A stretch of DNA of 23,903 bases, taken from an uncultured Phascolarctobacterium sp. GTDB lineage: Bacteria; Bacillota; Negativicutes; Acidaminococcales; Acidaminococcaceae. Numbering within the stretch: position 1 is the stretch's first letter; each line of letters begins with the position of its first letter. The stretch lies in the NCBI RefSeq assembly GCF_900753045.1, contig NZ_CAADXO010000072.1, forward strand, positions 1-23,903, written 5' to 3'. The position numbers and the translations under genes were made by a program. Below, piece after piece: positions 15,435 through 23,480 of this stretch. The notes beneath the pieces were generated by a model. The model had not been told where the DNA came from. It ran no database searches and was given only the letters and a program-made list of their open reading frames with translations.

Positions 15435-16229
15435 TTAGTACCGTCCTTTCGGCTTCTTAGTAGGCAGAGGAATATCACCGCAGGGATCCATCATCGGGTC
15501 ATAGGTAACCAGCTGATAATCCTTCGGGCCATCCATCTTGCTTTCCAACCAGCGCAGCAGGCGGGAAGCGGTAAAGGTCATAATAAAGTAAATTACGCAG
15601 GTAATGAAGAAAATCTCAAAGTATTTGTAGTACACGCCTGCAGCAGATTTGGAAGCAAAATACAGCTCTGTTACGGAGATAACGTTCAATACAGAGGTAT
15701 CCTTGATATTGATAATCAGGTTGTTGCCCAGCTGCGGCATAACGTTACGCAGAGCCTGCGGCAGAATAACGCAGCGCATGGTCTGGATATGGTCCATACC
15801 GATAGCAATTGCTGCTTCCTTTTGTCCCGGGTCAACAGATTCAATACCGCCACGCACAGTTTCTGCCATGTAAGCACCGGTATTGATAGAAACAACCAAA
15901 AAGCCTGCAAACAGCGGTGACATATCGATATCAAACAGGCTCATTGCACCGTAATAAACAACCATAGCCTGTACAATCATAGGTGTACCGCGGAACACCT
16001 CTACGTAAGCGTCTAACAAGCGCTGCACACAGCGCACCAAAGTTCTCTTAACCTTGCTGTCATTATCCTCCAAAGGAATTGTTTGGATAACACCGACAAT
16101 AAGGCCGATAATACAACCGATAAATGTGCCTACTACTGCCAGCAGCAGAGTAACGGCCGCTCCCTTCAGCAGGACAGAGCCATATTGCTGCAGCAGGTAA
16201 ACTACCCAGCCAAAAAATGTTTCCGGCAT
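15435..16229 (-). CDS. Polar amino-acid ABC transporter permease (HisM/GlnP-like)
   Basis: This is the membrane subunit of the amino-acid importer. The 264-residue product has about five transmembrane segments and the permease coupling loop EAAIAIGMDHIQTMRCVILPQALR, followed by the family-typical NNLIINIKDTSVL. The start was set at ATG 16229 (MPETFFGW) because AAGGTGG lies 8 nt upstream; the ATG at 16247 lacks a ribosome site and sits just past a terminator-like hairpin. The C-terminus ends with a basic tail (PTKKPKGRY). One permease is present, so the channel is probably a homodimer. Confidence 0.93.
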   Translation of the reverse strand: MPETFFGWVVYLLQQYGSVLLKGAAVTLLLAVVGTFIGCIIGLIVGVIQTIPLEDNDSKVKRTLVRCVQRLLDAYVEVFRGTPMIVQAMVVYYGAMSLFDIDMSPLFAGFLVVSINTGAYMAETVRGGIESVDPGQKEAAIAIGMDHIQTMRCVILPQALRNVMPQLGNNLIINIKDTSVLNVISVTELYFASKSAAGVYYKYFEIFFITCVIYFIMTFTASRLLRWLESKMDGPKDYQLVTYDPMMDPCGDIPLPTKKPKGRY

Positions 16230-16257
16230 TATATACACCACCTTCATTTAATACAAA

Positions 16258-16281
16258 AAGGGGCGACAACCGCCGCCCCTT
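16258..16281 (-). terminator. Terminator-like attenuator between binding-protein and permease genes
   Basis: AAGGGGCG and CGCCCCTT (minus strand) form an 8-bp GC-rich stem with an 8-nt loop, followed by a T-rich tract. It lies inside the operon, 52 bp after the binding-protein stop. It most likely permits partial read-through so that the binding protein is made in excess, a known pattern in such operons. It could instead be a full terminator, with a separate promoter for the permease not seen here. Confidence 0.75.
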
Positions 16282-16332
16282 GCAAATGGCGTAACTCGTT
16301 ATTGCAACGCAGCTATTCCATTCTTATACAGC

Positions 16333-17181
16333 TTATTTTGCCAAAGGCTGTTTCTTAATAGCTTCATCCATAATCTTATTGAAGTCAGCCTCGGTCATAC
16401 CGCTCAGAACCTTATTCATAGCGTCTGCCAGTTCCTTGTTGCCTTTTTTAATAGCAATACCGATTTCAACATCTTCTTTAGAAGTTTTGAAGCCTTGACC
16501 TTCAGGGAAGGTTACCATAGTCAGTTCGGGGTTAGCAAAAGCAGCAGCCTTAGCAGTCGGGATATCGGTTACGATCAGGTTGCATTTGCCGGATTTCAGC
16601 GCAACAATCATGCCGGGAACGTTGTCGATAGCAGGCAGCTTTTTAACGTCCGGAACCTGGTCAATCTGGTCATACCAGATGGTGTTCAGCTGAGAGGTAG
16701 CAATAGAACCTTTGAGGTCGGCAACACTCTTAGCCTGAGCTTGCGGGGAATCCTTTTTAACCAGTGCTACTACAGTTGCATAGTAGTAAGGTTTAGTGAA
16801 GTCAACGGATTCTTTACGTTTGGAGGTAATGGACATGCCGGCAATAGCAGCATCAATTTTGCCGCTTACTACTGCAGGAGCCAGGCCATCCCATTCAATT
16901 TTGTGTATTTCCAGGTCAGCGCCCATAGAATCAGCTAATTTTTTAGCAATCATAACGTCATAGCCGTAAGCATATTCGTTAGAGCCGGCGATTTTAACAG
17001 CGCCGCCGTCAGCAGACGGTTGGGACCAGTTGTACGGAGCGTATGCGCATTCCATACCAACCTTCAGTACCTTTTTGCCGCTGTCAGCTTTTTTATCGCC
17101 ACCGCCACAGCCTGCGGTAACAGCCATTGCAACAACCATAGCACTGCACAGAGCAGCTTTCAAAAATTTCTTCAAGTTCAT
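16333..17181 (-). CDS. Polar amino-acid ABC transporter substrate-binding lipoprotein
   Basis: This is the extracytoplasmic receptor of the importer (periplasmic binding protein family 3). The 282-residue product has a signal peptide with lipobox VTAGC and Cys25, then VLKVGMECAYAPYNW and the family signature GYDVMIAKKLADSMG. The ligand-carboxylate arginine lies in SITSKRKESVDFTKPYY and the amino-group aspartate in VTDIPTA, both as expected for alpha-amino-acid binding. ATG 17181 was chosen because AAAGGTG lies 8 nt upstream; the ATG at 17199 precedes that site. The specific amino acid is not decidable from sequence. Confidence 0.94.
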   Translation of the reverse strand: MNLKKFLKAALCSAMVVAMAVTAGCGGGDKKADSGKKVLKVGMECAYAPYNWSQPSADGGAVKIAGSNEYAYGYDVMIAKKLADSMGADLEIHKIEWDGLAPAVVSGKIDAAIAGMSITSKRKESVDFTKPYYYATVVALVKKDSPQAQAKSVADLKGSIATSQLNTIWYDQIDQVPDVKKLPAIDNVPGMIVALKSGKCNLIVTDIPTAKAAAFANPELTMVTFPEGQGFKTSKEDVEIGIAIKKGNKELADAMNKVLSGMTEADFNKIMDEAIKKQPLAK

Positions 17182-17219
17182 CAAAAACACACCTTTCATT
17201 GTGAAATTATCTATTAAGT

Positions 17220-17248
17220 TACGTAATACTTTACTATATTACTGTCAA
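17220..17248 (-). promoter_or_regulatory. Candidate promoter of the amino-acid ABC operon with TTACGTAA palindrome
   Basis: A consensus TTGACA (17248-17243) is followed by 17 nt and TACGTA, a poor -10, which is part of the 8-bp palindrome TTACGTAA (17219-17226). A repressor or activator could bind there. The same 11-mer AGTTACGTAAT occurs in the NhaC promoter. Confidence 0.4.
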
Positions 17249-17301
17249 AAAAGCAAGAGTTCAAGCACAGATATAATGTATACATGAGCACTGCTAAACA
17301 A

Positions 17302-17337
17302 AAGCCGTACTATCTCCCGCAAGAAACAGTACGGCTT
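17302..17337 (-). terminator. Terminator of the dapF-dapL operon
   Basis: AAGCCGTACT and AGTACGGCTT form a perfect 10-bp stem with a 16-nt loop, followed by TTGTTT on the minus strand. It lies just past the dapL stop. Confidence 0.8.
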
Positions 17338-17350
17338 GAAATGCTTAAGC

Positions 17351-18553
17351 TTATTTTTTCAGTCCGTTAATAATACGTTCCATAGCTTCGATGGTATTTT
17401 CACGGCTGCCGAAAGCAGTCAGGCGGAAGAAGCCTTCGCCCATTTTGCCGAAGCCTGCACCCGGAGTACCTACAACCTGCAGTTTTTCCAGCAGGAAGTC
17501 AAAGAATTCCCAGGAGCTCATGCCGTTCGGGCATTGCAGCCAGATGTACGGAGAATGTACACCGCCATAATATTTAATGCCAACCTTGTCAAAGCCTTCC
17601 ATGATAATGCGTGCATTTTCCTGATAGTAGGCAATGCTTTCGCGGCATTGTTTAATGCCTTCTTCGCTGAATACAGCCTCTGCACCGCGTTGGATGATGT
17701 AAGGAACACCATTGAACTTGGTAGTCTGACGACGCAGCCACATTTTGTTCAGTTCCATTTCCTTGCCGCTTTCGGTTTTACGAACCAGTGCATGCGGAAC
17801 AACGGTATAACCGCAACGGGTACCGGTAAAGCCCGCAGTCTTGGACAAGGAGCACAGCTCGATAGCGCATTTTTTAGCATCTTCGATAACGAAAATACTG
17901 CGCGGAATTGCCGGATCGGTTACATATGCTTCATAAGCAGCATCGTACAAAATAACAGCATCATTTTTCAGTGCATAAGCAACCCACTCTTCCAGCTGCT
18001 CTTTGGTATAAGCAGAACCGGTCGGGTTGTTAGGAGAGCACAGATAAATTACGTCAGCCTTTACATTTTCGTCCGGCATCGGCAGGAAATCATTTTCCGG
18101 CTTGCCTTCCATATAAATAATGTGACGGCCACACATAATGTTGGTATCCAGATATACAGGGTATACCGGATCAGGAATCAGGATAGTATTTGCATTGCTG
18201 AAAATATCGGTAATATTAGCGCAATCACTCTTTGCACCGTCGCTGATGAAAATTTCATCGCTTTCCAAGGTAACACCGAAGGAAGCATAATATTTTACCA
18301 GTGCTGCATGCAGGAAATCATAGCCCTGTTCAGGACCATAGCCGCGGAAGGTAGACTGTACGCCCATTTCAGCTACAGCCTTCGCCATTGCGTCAACAAC
18401 ACATTTTGCCAGCGGCAGGGTAACGTCGCCAATGCCCAGGCGGATAATCTTTTTGTCTGGATGTGCCTCAGCATATGCGCTTACCTTGTGCGCAATATCA
18501 GCAAAAAGAAAGCTTTCTTTCAAGTTACAATAGTTTTCGTTTACAAATGCCAT
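17351..18553 (-). CDS. dapL: LL-diaminopimelate aminotransferase
   Basis: DapL converts tetrahydrodipicolinate directly to LL-diaminopimelate with glutamate as amino donor, bypassing the acyl-intermediate steps (DapD/DapC/DapE) in lysine and peptidoglycan synthesis. It is a cytoplasmic PLP enzyme. The 400-residue product has the class I aminotransferase motifs SPNNPTG (173-179), YDAAYEAY with Asp204, and SLSKTAGFTGTRCGY, where Lys238 forms the Schiff base. The N-terminal IRLGIGDVTLPL and the STFRGYGPEQGYDFL segment are typical of DapL. It lies 106 nt after dapF in the same orientation, which supports the pathway assignment. GGGGG lies 8 nt upstream of the ATG. Confidence 0.95.
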   Translation of the reverse strand: MAFVNENYCNLKESFLFADIAHKVSAYAEAHPDKKIIRLGIGDVTLPLAKCVVDAMAKAVAEMGVQSTFRGYGPEQGYDFLHAALVKYYASFGVTLESDEIFISDGAKSDCANITDIFSNANTILIPDPVYPVYLDTNIMCGRHIIYMEGKPENDFLPMPDENVKADVIYLCSPNNPTGSAYTKEQLEEWVAYALKNDAVILYDAAYEAYVTDPAIPRSIFVIEDAKKCAIELCSLSKTAGFTGTRCGYTVVPHALVRKTESGKEMELNKMWLRRQTTKFNGVPYIIQRGAEAVFSEEGIKQCRESIAYYQENARIIMEGFDKVGIKYYGGVHSPYIWLQCPNGMSSWEFFDFLLEKLQVVGTPGAGFGKMGEGFFRLTAFGSRENTIEAMERIINGLKK

Positions 18554-18608
18554 TGAAAAACCCCCATTATTAAAATCATTTTAAATTTATAGCAAACGCC
18601 TGAAAAAT

Positions 18609-18644
18609 TACTAGCTGCAAGCATTGCGATACCTGCAGCCAGTA
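18609..18644 (-). terminator. Terminator-like stem-loop between dapF and dapL
   Basis: TACTGGCTGCA and TGCAGCTAGTA (minus strand) form an 11-bp stem with one wobble and a 14-nt loop, followed by ATTTTT. It may attenuate transcription into dapL. No separate dapL promoter is obvious in the 50 nt that follow. Confidence 0.6.
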
Positions 18645-18659
18645 GTTCAAGCAATTTGT

Positions 18660-19553
18660 TTACTCGTTAATAACACTCTCAGGAATATCAATTACGCCGT
18701 CAAATACTGCGACTGCGTTCCCCTCCAGGGTAACATGATCGTTCAGCTCATGCGTAACCTTGAGCAGGCCGCCCTTGCAATGTACATTGAGCGGTTCGCC
18801 CTTCTTGCCTGCTTTATTCAGCATAATGCAGGCTACGGTAACAGCGCTTGCACCGGTGCCGCAGGCCCAGGTTTCGCCGCTGCCACGCTCCCAAACGCGG
18901 AACTTAACAGTGTTCTTGTCCAGAACCTGTACAAACTCAGTGTTCACGCCTTCCGGGAACAGCTTATGATGTTCAAATTGAGGTCCCAGCTCTTCCAGAT
19001 TCAGGCTGTCCACATCATCCACAAAGGTTACAAAGTGCGGATTGCCCATAGAAATTGCCGTACCGTTATAGAAAACCTTTTCTTTGGTTACATCATCATG
19101 ATTATCATTCAAAACAATTGCCTGGTCAACAAAAATATAATGGTCGCAATTCATCGGAATTTCGGTAGCGCGGAAAACAGGCTTGCCCATATCTACCTTC
19201 GCACCTACAACCTCGCCGTTTTCGACAACCATTTCAATTTCCTTAACACCGGAAAGAGTTTCCAGCGTAATAGTAGTTTTATCGGTCAGACCTTTGTCAT
19301 GCACAAATTTAGCTACGCAGCGCACGCCGTTACCGCACATCTTACCTTCGCTGCGGTCAGCGTTGAACATACGCATTTTGAAATCAGCAACGTCAGATTT
19401 GCAAACGCAGATAAGACCGTCACTGCCAATACCAAAGCGTCTATGGCTTACATATTCGGAAATAGCGCCCGGGTTCGGCAACATCTCCTTGGTGCAGTCT
19501 ACATAGACATAATCATTACCAGCACCATGCATTTTTGTAAATTCTATTTTCAT
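18660..19553 (-). CDS. dapF: Diaminopimelate epimerase
   Basis: DapF interconverts LL- and meso-diaminopimelate, giving the meso form used for lysine and for peptidoglycan cross-links. The 297-residue product begins with the hallmark FTKMHGAGNDYVYVD and has the two catalytic cysteines in MCGNGVRC (Cys73) and WACGTGAS (Cys231); it needs no cofactor. The mirrored two-domain layout and length match the family. AAAGGAGG lies 7 nt upstream of the ATG, and a strong promoter sits 31 nt upstream. It is first in an operon with dapL, so two consecutive steps of the DapL-type lysine route are encoded together. Confidence 0.97.
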   Translation of the reverse strand: MKIEFTKMHGAGNDYVYVDCTKEMLPNPGAISEYVSHRRFGIGSDGLICVCKSDVADFKMRMFNADRSEGKMCGNGVRCVAKFVHDKGLTDKTTITLETLSGVKEIEMVVENGEVVGAKVDMGKPVFRATEIPMNCDHYIFVDQAIVLNDNHDDVTKEKVFYNGTAISMGNPHFVTFVDDVDSLNLEELGPQFEHHKLFPEGVNTEFVQVLDKNTVKFRVWERGSGETWACGTGASAVTVACIMLNKAGKKGEPLNVHCKGGLLKVTHELNDHVTLEGNAVAVFDGVIDIPESVINE

Positions 19554-19583
19554 GGCCCTTCCTCCTTTGAATCCTCTTTACTC

Positions 19584-19612
19584 ATTATAACAAAAATATA
19601 CTGAAATTCCAA
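19584..19612 (-). promoter_or_regulatory. Promoter of the dapF-dapL operon
   Basis: TTGGAA (19612-19607), a 17-nt spacer and a perfect TATAAT (19589-19584) give a strong housekeeping-type promoter. The leader is only about 25 nt, too short for a lysine riboswitch, so lysine control at the RNA level is unlikely here. Confidence 0.75.
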
Positions 19613-19650
19613 CCGGATAAACAATAAAGTTAGCTTTAGCGCACAAAAAA

Positions 19651-19672
19651 GCCGGCACATTTGCGTACCGGC
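19651..19672 (-). terminator. Terminator of the MATE gene
   Basis: GCCGGTAC and GTGCCGGC form an 8-bp stem with one wobble and a 6-nt loop, followed by six T on the minus strand. It lies about 85 bp past the MATE stop. The bases between (19673-19758) show nothing else. Confidence 0.8.
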
Positions 19673-19758
19673 ATATTATAATGAGCAGTATTTCTTTTTT
19701 TATCAGCAAAATATTCACTTACAGCAGTATTTTGCTCCAAAAATGCTTCGAAAATTAT

Positions 19759-21105
19759 TTAAGCAAATCTTTTGGACGGCCTGCACCACATCAGCGCAGC
19801 AAAAATCAGCACAGCGGTAACACCCATGCTTACAGGATAAACGTACATCAGGGAACGGAAATCATGATACACCGGGAAAACAAAGGCAACCCACAAGAAG
19901 CGTACACCGCAGACACCTAAAATCGTAAGCAATGACGGTAAAAACGATATGCCGAAGCCACGCAGATAACCGGACATAACATCATACGAAAGGCTGAAAA
20001 TATAGGCGCAAAATACAATAGAAGCCCTGATATAGCCAAGCCTGATAACCTCACTGTCATCATTGATGAGCGCAATAAGCTTATCACCGAAGACAAATAC
20101 AATCAGCATACAAAAGCCAGTACAGATAACATCCTCCAGCAGACATAAGCGTAAAATCTCACGACAGCGGGCCAGTTGCCGTGCACCATAATTTTGTCCG
20201 ACAAAAGTCGTACACGCCTGCGTAAAAGAGCTGAAGATACTGAACGCTACCATTTCCAGAATCAGCGAAGCGCTGGAGGCCGCAATAACCTCTGTGCCCA
20301 AGCTGTTGATTGCGCCCTGAATAACTACATTTGCCAAGCTGAAAACTGCGCCCTGAATGCCTGCAGGCAAGCCGATACTTACAATTTCTTTCAGCGTCGG
20401 CATATCAAGGTGCAGCTTATTCCATTCCAGCTTAATTATAGAATCTGTTTTCAGCAATAAGCGGAGCAGAATCAAAGCAGAAACTGCGTTAGCCAACACT
20501 GTAGCAATCGCTACACCGGTAACATCCAGCTTGCATACGCAGACAAAGAATAAATCCAGCACAATATTAACCAGGCTGGCTGCAATAAGCGCCATCAACG
20601 GCTTTTGCGTTTCACCGATACTGCGGAAAATAGCCGCCTCAAAATTGTACAGCAAAATAATCGGCATACCTAAAAAATATATCCTCAGATACATTACAGC
20701 TGACGGTAAAACCTCTGCCGGAATTTCCAGCAAACCTAAAATCGGCACAACAGCAAACTGTGCAAAAACAGCTACTGCAATACCGATAATCAGTGAAAGC
20801 AATACAGCAGTATGTACTGCCTTCTTTACACCCTCCGTATCACGTCTGCCGATAGATTGCGCAATGACGACATTGGAGCCCAAAGCCAAGCCTAAGAACA
20901 GAAAAATAATCATACCGATAATCGGCAAATCTGTTCCTACGGCAGCCATAGCCGCAGTTCTGTCGCTGTTAGCAAAGTTGCCGGCAATTACTACGTCTGT
21001 GGCGGTAAAAAACTGCTCTAAGATAGCTGTTGCAGCTACCGGCATAGAAAATTTAAATATTTTATCCCATAAAGAACCATTAAGCATGTCCATGCTTGTC
21101 CGCAT
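19759..21105 (-). CDS. MATE family efflux transporter
   Basis: This is a 448-residue inner-membrane exporter of the multidrug and toxin extrusion family, which uses Na+ or H+ influx to expel cationic compounds. About twelve hydrophobic segments fall in two homologous halves. The N-terminus NGSLWDKIFKFSMPVAATAILEQFFTATDVVIAG and the second-half start LKEIVSIGLPAGIQGAVFSLANVVIQGAINSLG are classic MATE repeats, closest to the MepA/NorM-like group of Firmicutes. GAAGG lies upstream of ATG 21105; an ATG at 21093 is possible. It is a single-gene unit with its own promoter and terminator. The substrate is unknown. Confidence 0.94.
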   Translation of the reverse strand: MRTSMDMLNGSLWDKIFKFSMPVAATAILEQFFTATDVVIAGNFANSDRTAAMAAVGTDLPIIGMIIFLFLGLALGSNVVIAQSIGRRDTEGVKKAVHTAVLLSLIIGIAVAVFAQFAVVPILGLLEIPAEVLPSAVMYLRIYFLGMPIILLYNFEAAIFRSIGETQKPLMALIAASLVNIVLDLFFVCVCKLDVTGVAIATVLANAVSALILLRLLLKTDSIIKLEWNKLHLDMPTLKEIVSIGLPAGIQGAVFSLANVVIQGAINSLGTEVIAASSASLILEMVAFSIFSSFTQACTTFVGQNYGARQLARCREILRLCLLEDVICTGFCMLIVFVFGDKLIALINDDSEVIRLGYIRASIVFCAYIFSLSYDVMSGYLRGFGISFLPSLLTILGVCGVRFLWVAFVFPVYHDFRSLMYVYPVSMGVTAVLIFAALMWCRPSKRFA

Positions 21106-21144
21106 ATCTTCAATACCTTCTCTTTCTTTTAGCTAGTGATAGAT

Positions 21145-21173
21145 ATTATAATACTAAAATCAGGCAATAGCAA
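21145..21173 (-). promoter_or_regulatory. Promoter of the MATE gene
   Basis: TTGCTA (21173-21168), 17 nt and a perfect TATAAT (21150-21145) lie about 40 nt upstream of the MATE start. Confidence 0.65.
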
Positions 21174-21247
21174 ATTGATATTTTCTATGCCCGGTTATAG
21201 TTATAAGGCATAATATAACGCTTATGATAAGCAATGCTTAACATACA

Positions 21248-21277
21248 AAAAGCCGATACATTTCTGTATCAGCTTTT
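21248..21277 (-). terminator. Terminator of the NhaC antiporter gene
   Basis: AAAAGCTGATAC and GTATCGGCTTTT form a 12-bp stem with one wobble and a 6-nt loop with a T-rich end on the minus strand, 20 bp past the stop codon. Confidence 0.82.
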
Positions 21278-21296
21278 CGTTCATAAAATATTTCAT

Positions 21297-22955
21297 TTAA
21301 GCAGTCTGTTTACGCATATAAGTACGCATAACCAGCAATGTTACGAATAATAAGCACAGCGTAATCGGCAAAGCAATCAGCGCTAAGGAGCTTTCCGTAA
21401 AGTACGCAATACCGCCGGCAATCAGATAGCCGGCAACGGACACAGCAGCTGCAGTCAAAGCATAGGGCAGCTGTGTGGAAACGTGGTTAACATGGTCGGA
21501 ATGCGCGCCTGCGGATGCCATAATTGTTGTATCGCTGATAGGCGAGCAGTGGTCACCGCATACCGCGCCGCTCAGGCAAGCAGCAATAGAGATAATCAGC
21601 ATTTCATAGGTATCGCCGGAACCGAAAACGTTGCAAACAACAGGAATCAGAATAGAGAAGGTACCCCAGCTTGTACCGGTAGAGAACGCAAGGAACATAG
21701 CAACAACAAAGATAATTGTCGGCAGGAACATTTTCAGGATACCTGCAGAGTTTGCAACAAGATCATGCACATAGAACTTTGCACCTAAAAGACCGGTCAT
21801 ACCGGACAGAGTCCAAGCCATGGTCAGAATCATAATCGGCGCAACCATTGCTCTGAAGCCTGCAGGAATACACTCAGTAAATTCCTTAAAGGTCATTACG
21901 TTGCGTACCATGTAGAAGCAGAACGTGAAGAAGAAGGTTGCCATGCTGCCGAGCACCAGGCCTTTGGGAGCATCAGCACCTGCAAAAGCATCAACAAAGC
22001 TTTCACCGGTGAAGAAGCCACCGCTATAAATCATACCGATAATGCAGCAGATAATAAGTACAATTACAGGCAGTACAAGGTCAATAACAGCACCGTTAGG
22101 CTTATCGGTATTGTCATCATCATCACCATACGGACGAGCAGCAGTAGTAAACAGGTCACCCTTATTTGCGTTATCCTCATGAACCTTCATGCTGCCAAAA
22201 TCAAATTTCATGATGGTCAAAAGAAGCATCATAGATAAGGTAGTAATTGCGTAGAAGTTATACGGAATAGTCTGCAGGAACATGTTAAAGCCGTTAATAT
22301 CAGAGCCTTTAGGTACTGATGAGGTTACAGCTGCAGCCCAGCTGGAAACCGGCGCAATAATACAAATCGGCGCAGCAGTTGCGTCAATAAGATACGCCAG
22401 CTTTGCACGGCTAACCTGATGTCTGTCGGTAACAGGACGCATTACGGAACCAACAGTCAGACAGTTAAAATAGTCATCGACAAAAATAAGTACACCCAGT
22501 GCAATGGTAGCGAGCTGCGCACCAACGCGAGTCTTGATATTTTTAGAAGCCCACTGACCGAAGGCAGCACTGCCGCCAACCTTGTTCATAAGAGCTACCA
22601 TGATACCTAAAATAACCAGGAATACCATGATACCAACGTTACCGCTATCCGACAGCTTAGTAATCATGCCGCCGTTTTCATTGTAAAGCATTGTATTTAA
22701 ACCAAGCTCAAGATTACCGTTGGAATATAACAGAGCACCGATTGCGATACCTACGAACAAAGAAGAATATACTTCCTTAGTAATCAAGGCCAAAGCAATT
22801 GCGATAACCGGAGGCAGCAAAGCGCCGATTGTCGAATATACGGCAGGCTTATAGGTTTCAGGATCAACAGTGTTAGGATGCTGTCCGCTTATATAAAATA
22901 GGCCAACCATGATAACAAGCGTTACCGCCAAAAACAAATAATTGATTTTTCTCAT
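21297..22955 (-). CDS. Na+/H+ antiporter, NhaC family
   Basis: This is a 552-residue inner-membrane antiporter predicted to exchange Na+ for H+. About a dozen hydrophobic segments are visible, beginning at residues 5-22. The characteristic block FVDDYFNCLTVGSVMRPVTDRH followed by KLAYLIDATAAPICIIAPVSSWAA, and the later FSTGTSWGTFSILIPV and GDHCSPISDTTIMASAGA, are diagnostic of the NhaC/YqkI-like family. A polar cytoplasmic loop rich in Asp (GDDDDNTDK) sits near residue 275. The gene has its own promoter and terminator. In a cell that exports Na+ through decarboxylases, it could balance Na+ and pH; that link is inferred. Some family members exchange malate and lactate instead. Confidence 0.92.
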   Translation of the reverse strand: MRKINYLFLAVTLVIMVGLFYISGQHPNTVDPETYKPAVYSTIGALLPPVIAIALALITKEVYSSLFVGIAIGALLYSNGNLELGLNTMLYNENGGMITKLSDSGNVGIMVFLVILGIMVALMNKVGGSAAFGQWASKNIKTRVGAQLATIALGVLIFVDDYFNCLTVGSVMRPVTDRHQVSRAKLAYLIDATAAPICIIAPVSSWAAAVTSSVPKGSDINGFNMFLQTIPYNFYAITTLSMMLLLTIMKFDFGSMKVHEDNANKGDLFTTAARPYGDDDDNTDKPNGAVIDLVLPVIVLIICCIIGMIYSGGFFTGESFVDAFAGADAPKGLVLGSMATFFFTFCFYMVRNVMTFKEFTECIPAGFRAMVAPIMILTMAWTLSGMTGLLGAKFYVHDLVANSAGILKMFLPTIIFVVAMFLAFSTGTSWGTFSILIPVVCNVFGSGDTYEMLIISIAACLSGAVCGDHCSPISDTTIMASAGAHSDHVNHVSTQLPYALTAAAVSVAGYLIAGGIAYFTESSLALIALPITLCLLFVTLLVMRTYMRKQTA

Positions 22956-22998
22956 CTAATTAATCACTCCATAATTTTTTTCTAAAAAGTCCGAAAAA

Positions 22999-23028
22999 AT
23001 TATATCATGATTACGTAACTAAAAGCAA
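22999..23028 (-). promoter_or_regulatory. Promoter of the NhaC gene with an internal TTACGTAA palindrome
   Basis: TTGCTT (23028-23023), 18 nt and an extended -10 TGA-TATAAT (23007-22999) precede the gene by about 44 nt. The palindrome TTACGTAA (23011-23018) lies between -35 and -10, where a bound repressor would block RNA polymerase. Confidence 0.6.
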
Positions 23029-23084
23029 GTATATTATTAAAAATCGCTGACAAATTGTTAAGAATTATACATTGTTGTCTAAAT

Positions 23085-23104
23085 AAGTGCAAAACAGGGC
23101 ACTT
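23085..23104. promoter_or_regulatory. Inverted repeat upstream of the NhaC promoter
   Basis: AAGTGC and GCACTT are 6-bp arms separated by 8 bp, about 57 bp upstream of the -35 box. It may be an operator; the evidence is symmetry and place only. Confidence 0.3.
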
Positions 23105-23188
23105 TAACACTGATGTATATTGTTTTAATGTCTATTCACAGTTGACAAAATTCGAGGTTCGCAGAGCAGGAGAATATTTTCTTTATTA

Positions 23189-23308
23189 GCGCATCCAAGA
23201 AGCGAGTCCGCAGGACGATGCTAATTGATATAGAATGAATGTAAACTGAGCAAGAGATAATATCGTGCAAGGAATAGCAATTTCAGCAAATGAGTGTCCG
23301 GAATCATC
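23189..23308 (+). repeat. Degenerate ~118-bp repeat, unit 1
   Basis: The unit runs from GCGCATC through ATGCTAATTGA (23218) to GAATCATC. Its last 48 bp (23261-23308) match 23381-23428 with a single C-to-T difference, exactly 120 bp further on. The middle part is much more diverged. No gene is visible here. Confidence 0.75.
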
Positions 23309-23313
23309 TACGG

Positions 23314-23428
23314 GCGCATCTATCACGCTCATGCTAATTGACTGTTACACATAAAACTCTGGTAATTTGAGCGAGAGGTATATCGTGCAAGGAATAGCAA
23401 TTTTAGCAAATGAGTGTCCGGAATCATC
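23314..23428 (+). repeat. Degenerate ~118-bp repeat, unit 2
   Basis: This is the second tandem copy, with GCGCATC at 23314, ATGCTAATTGA at 23331 and the near-identical 48-bp block at 23381-23428. Beyond the block it continues with GAAGTGTTGC, which is shared with the inverted copy at 23481-23570. Confidence 0.75.
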
Positions 23429-23480
23429 GAAGTGTTGCATTGTCTGAGCGCTAAGCTATCTACTATAGTAAAATTTCTTT

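Noticed and set aside
17336..18556. 406-codon plus-strand open frame opposite dapL
   Set aside because: It is an antisense shadow of a confidently identified gene, with no promoter or ribosome site of its own.
18624..19604. 326-codon plus-strand open frame opposite dapF
   Set aside because: It is antisense to dapF, whose catalytic motifs are intact, and it crosses the dapF promoter.
780..23092. The 9-mer ATAAGTGCA near 783, 2755 and 23083, each upstream of a transporter or pump gene
   Set aside because: Two copies are explained by the module duplication, and the third alone is weak evidence for a shared site.
23189..23428. CRISPR array as an explanation for the spaced repeats
   Set aside because: Only two long, partly diverged tandem units are present, with no short regular repeat-spacer pattern and no cas genes.
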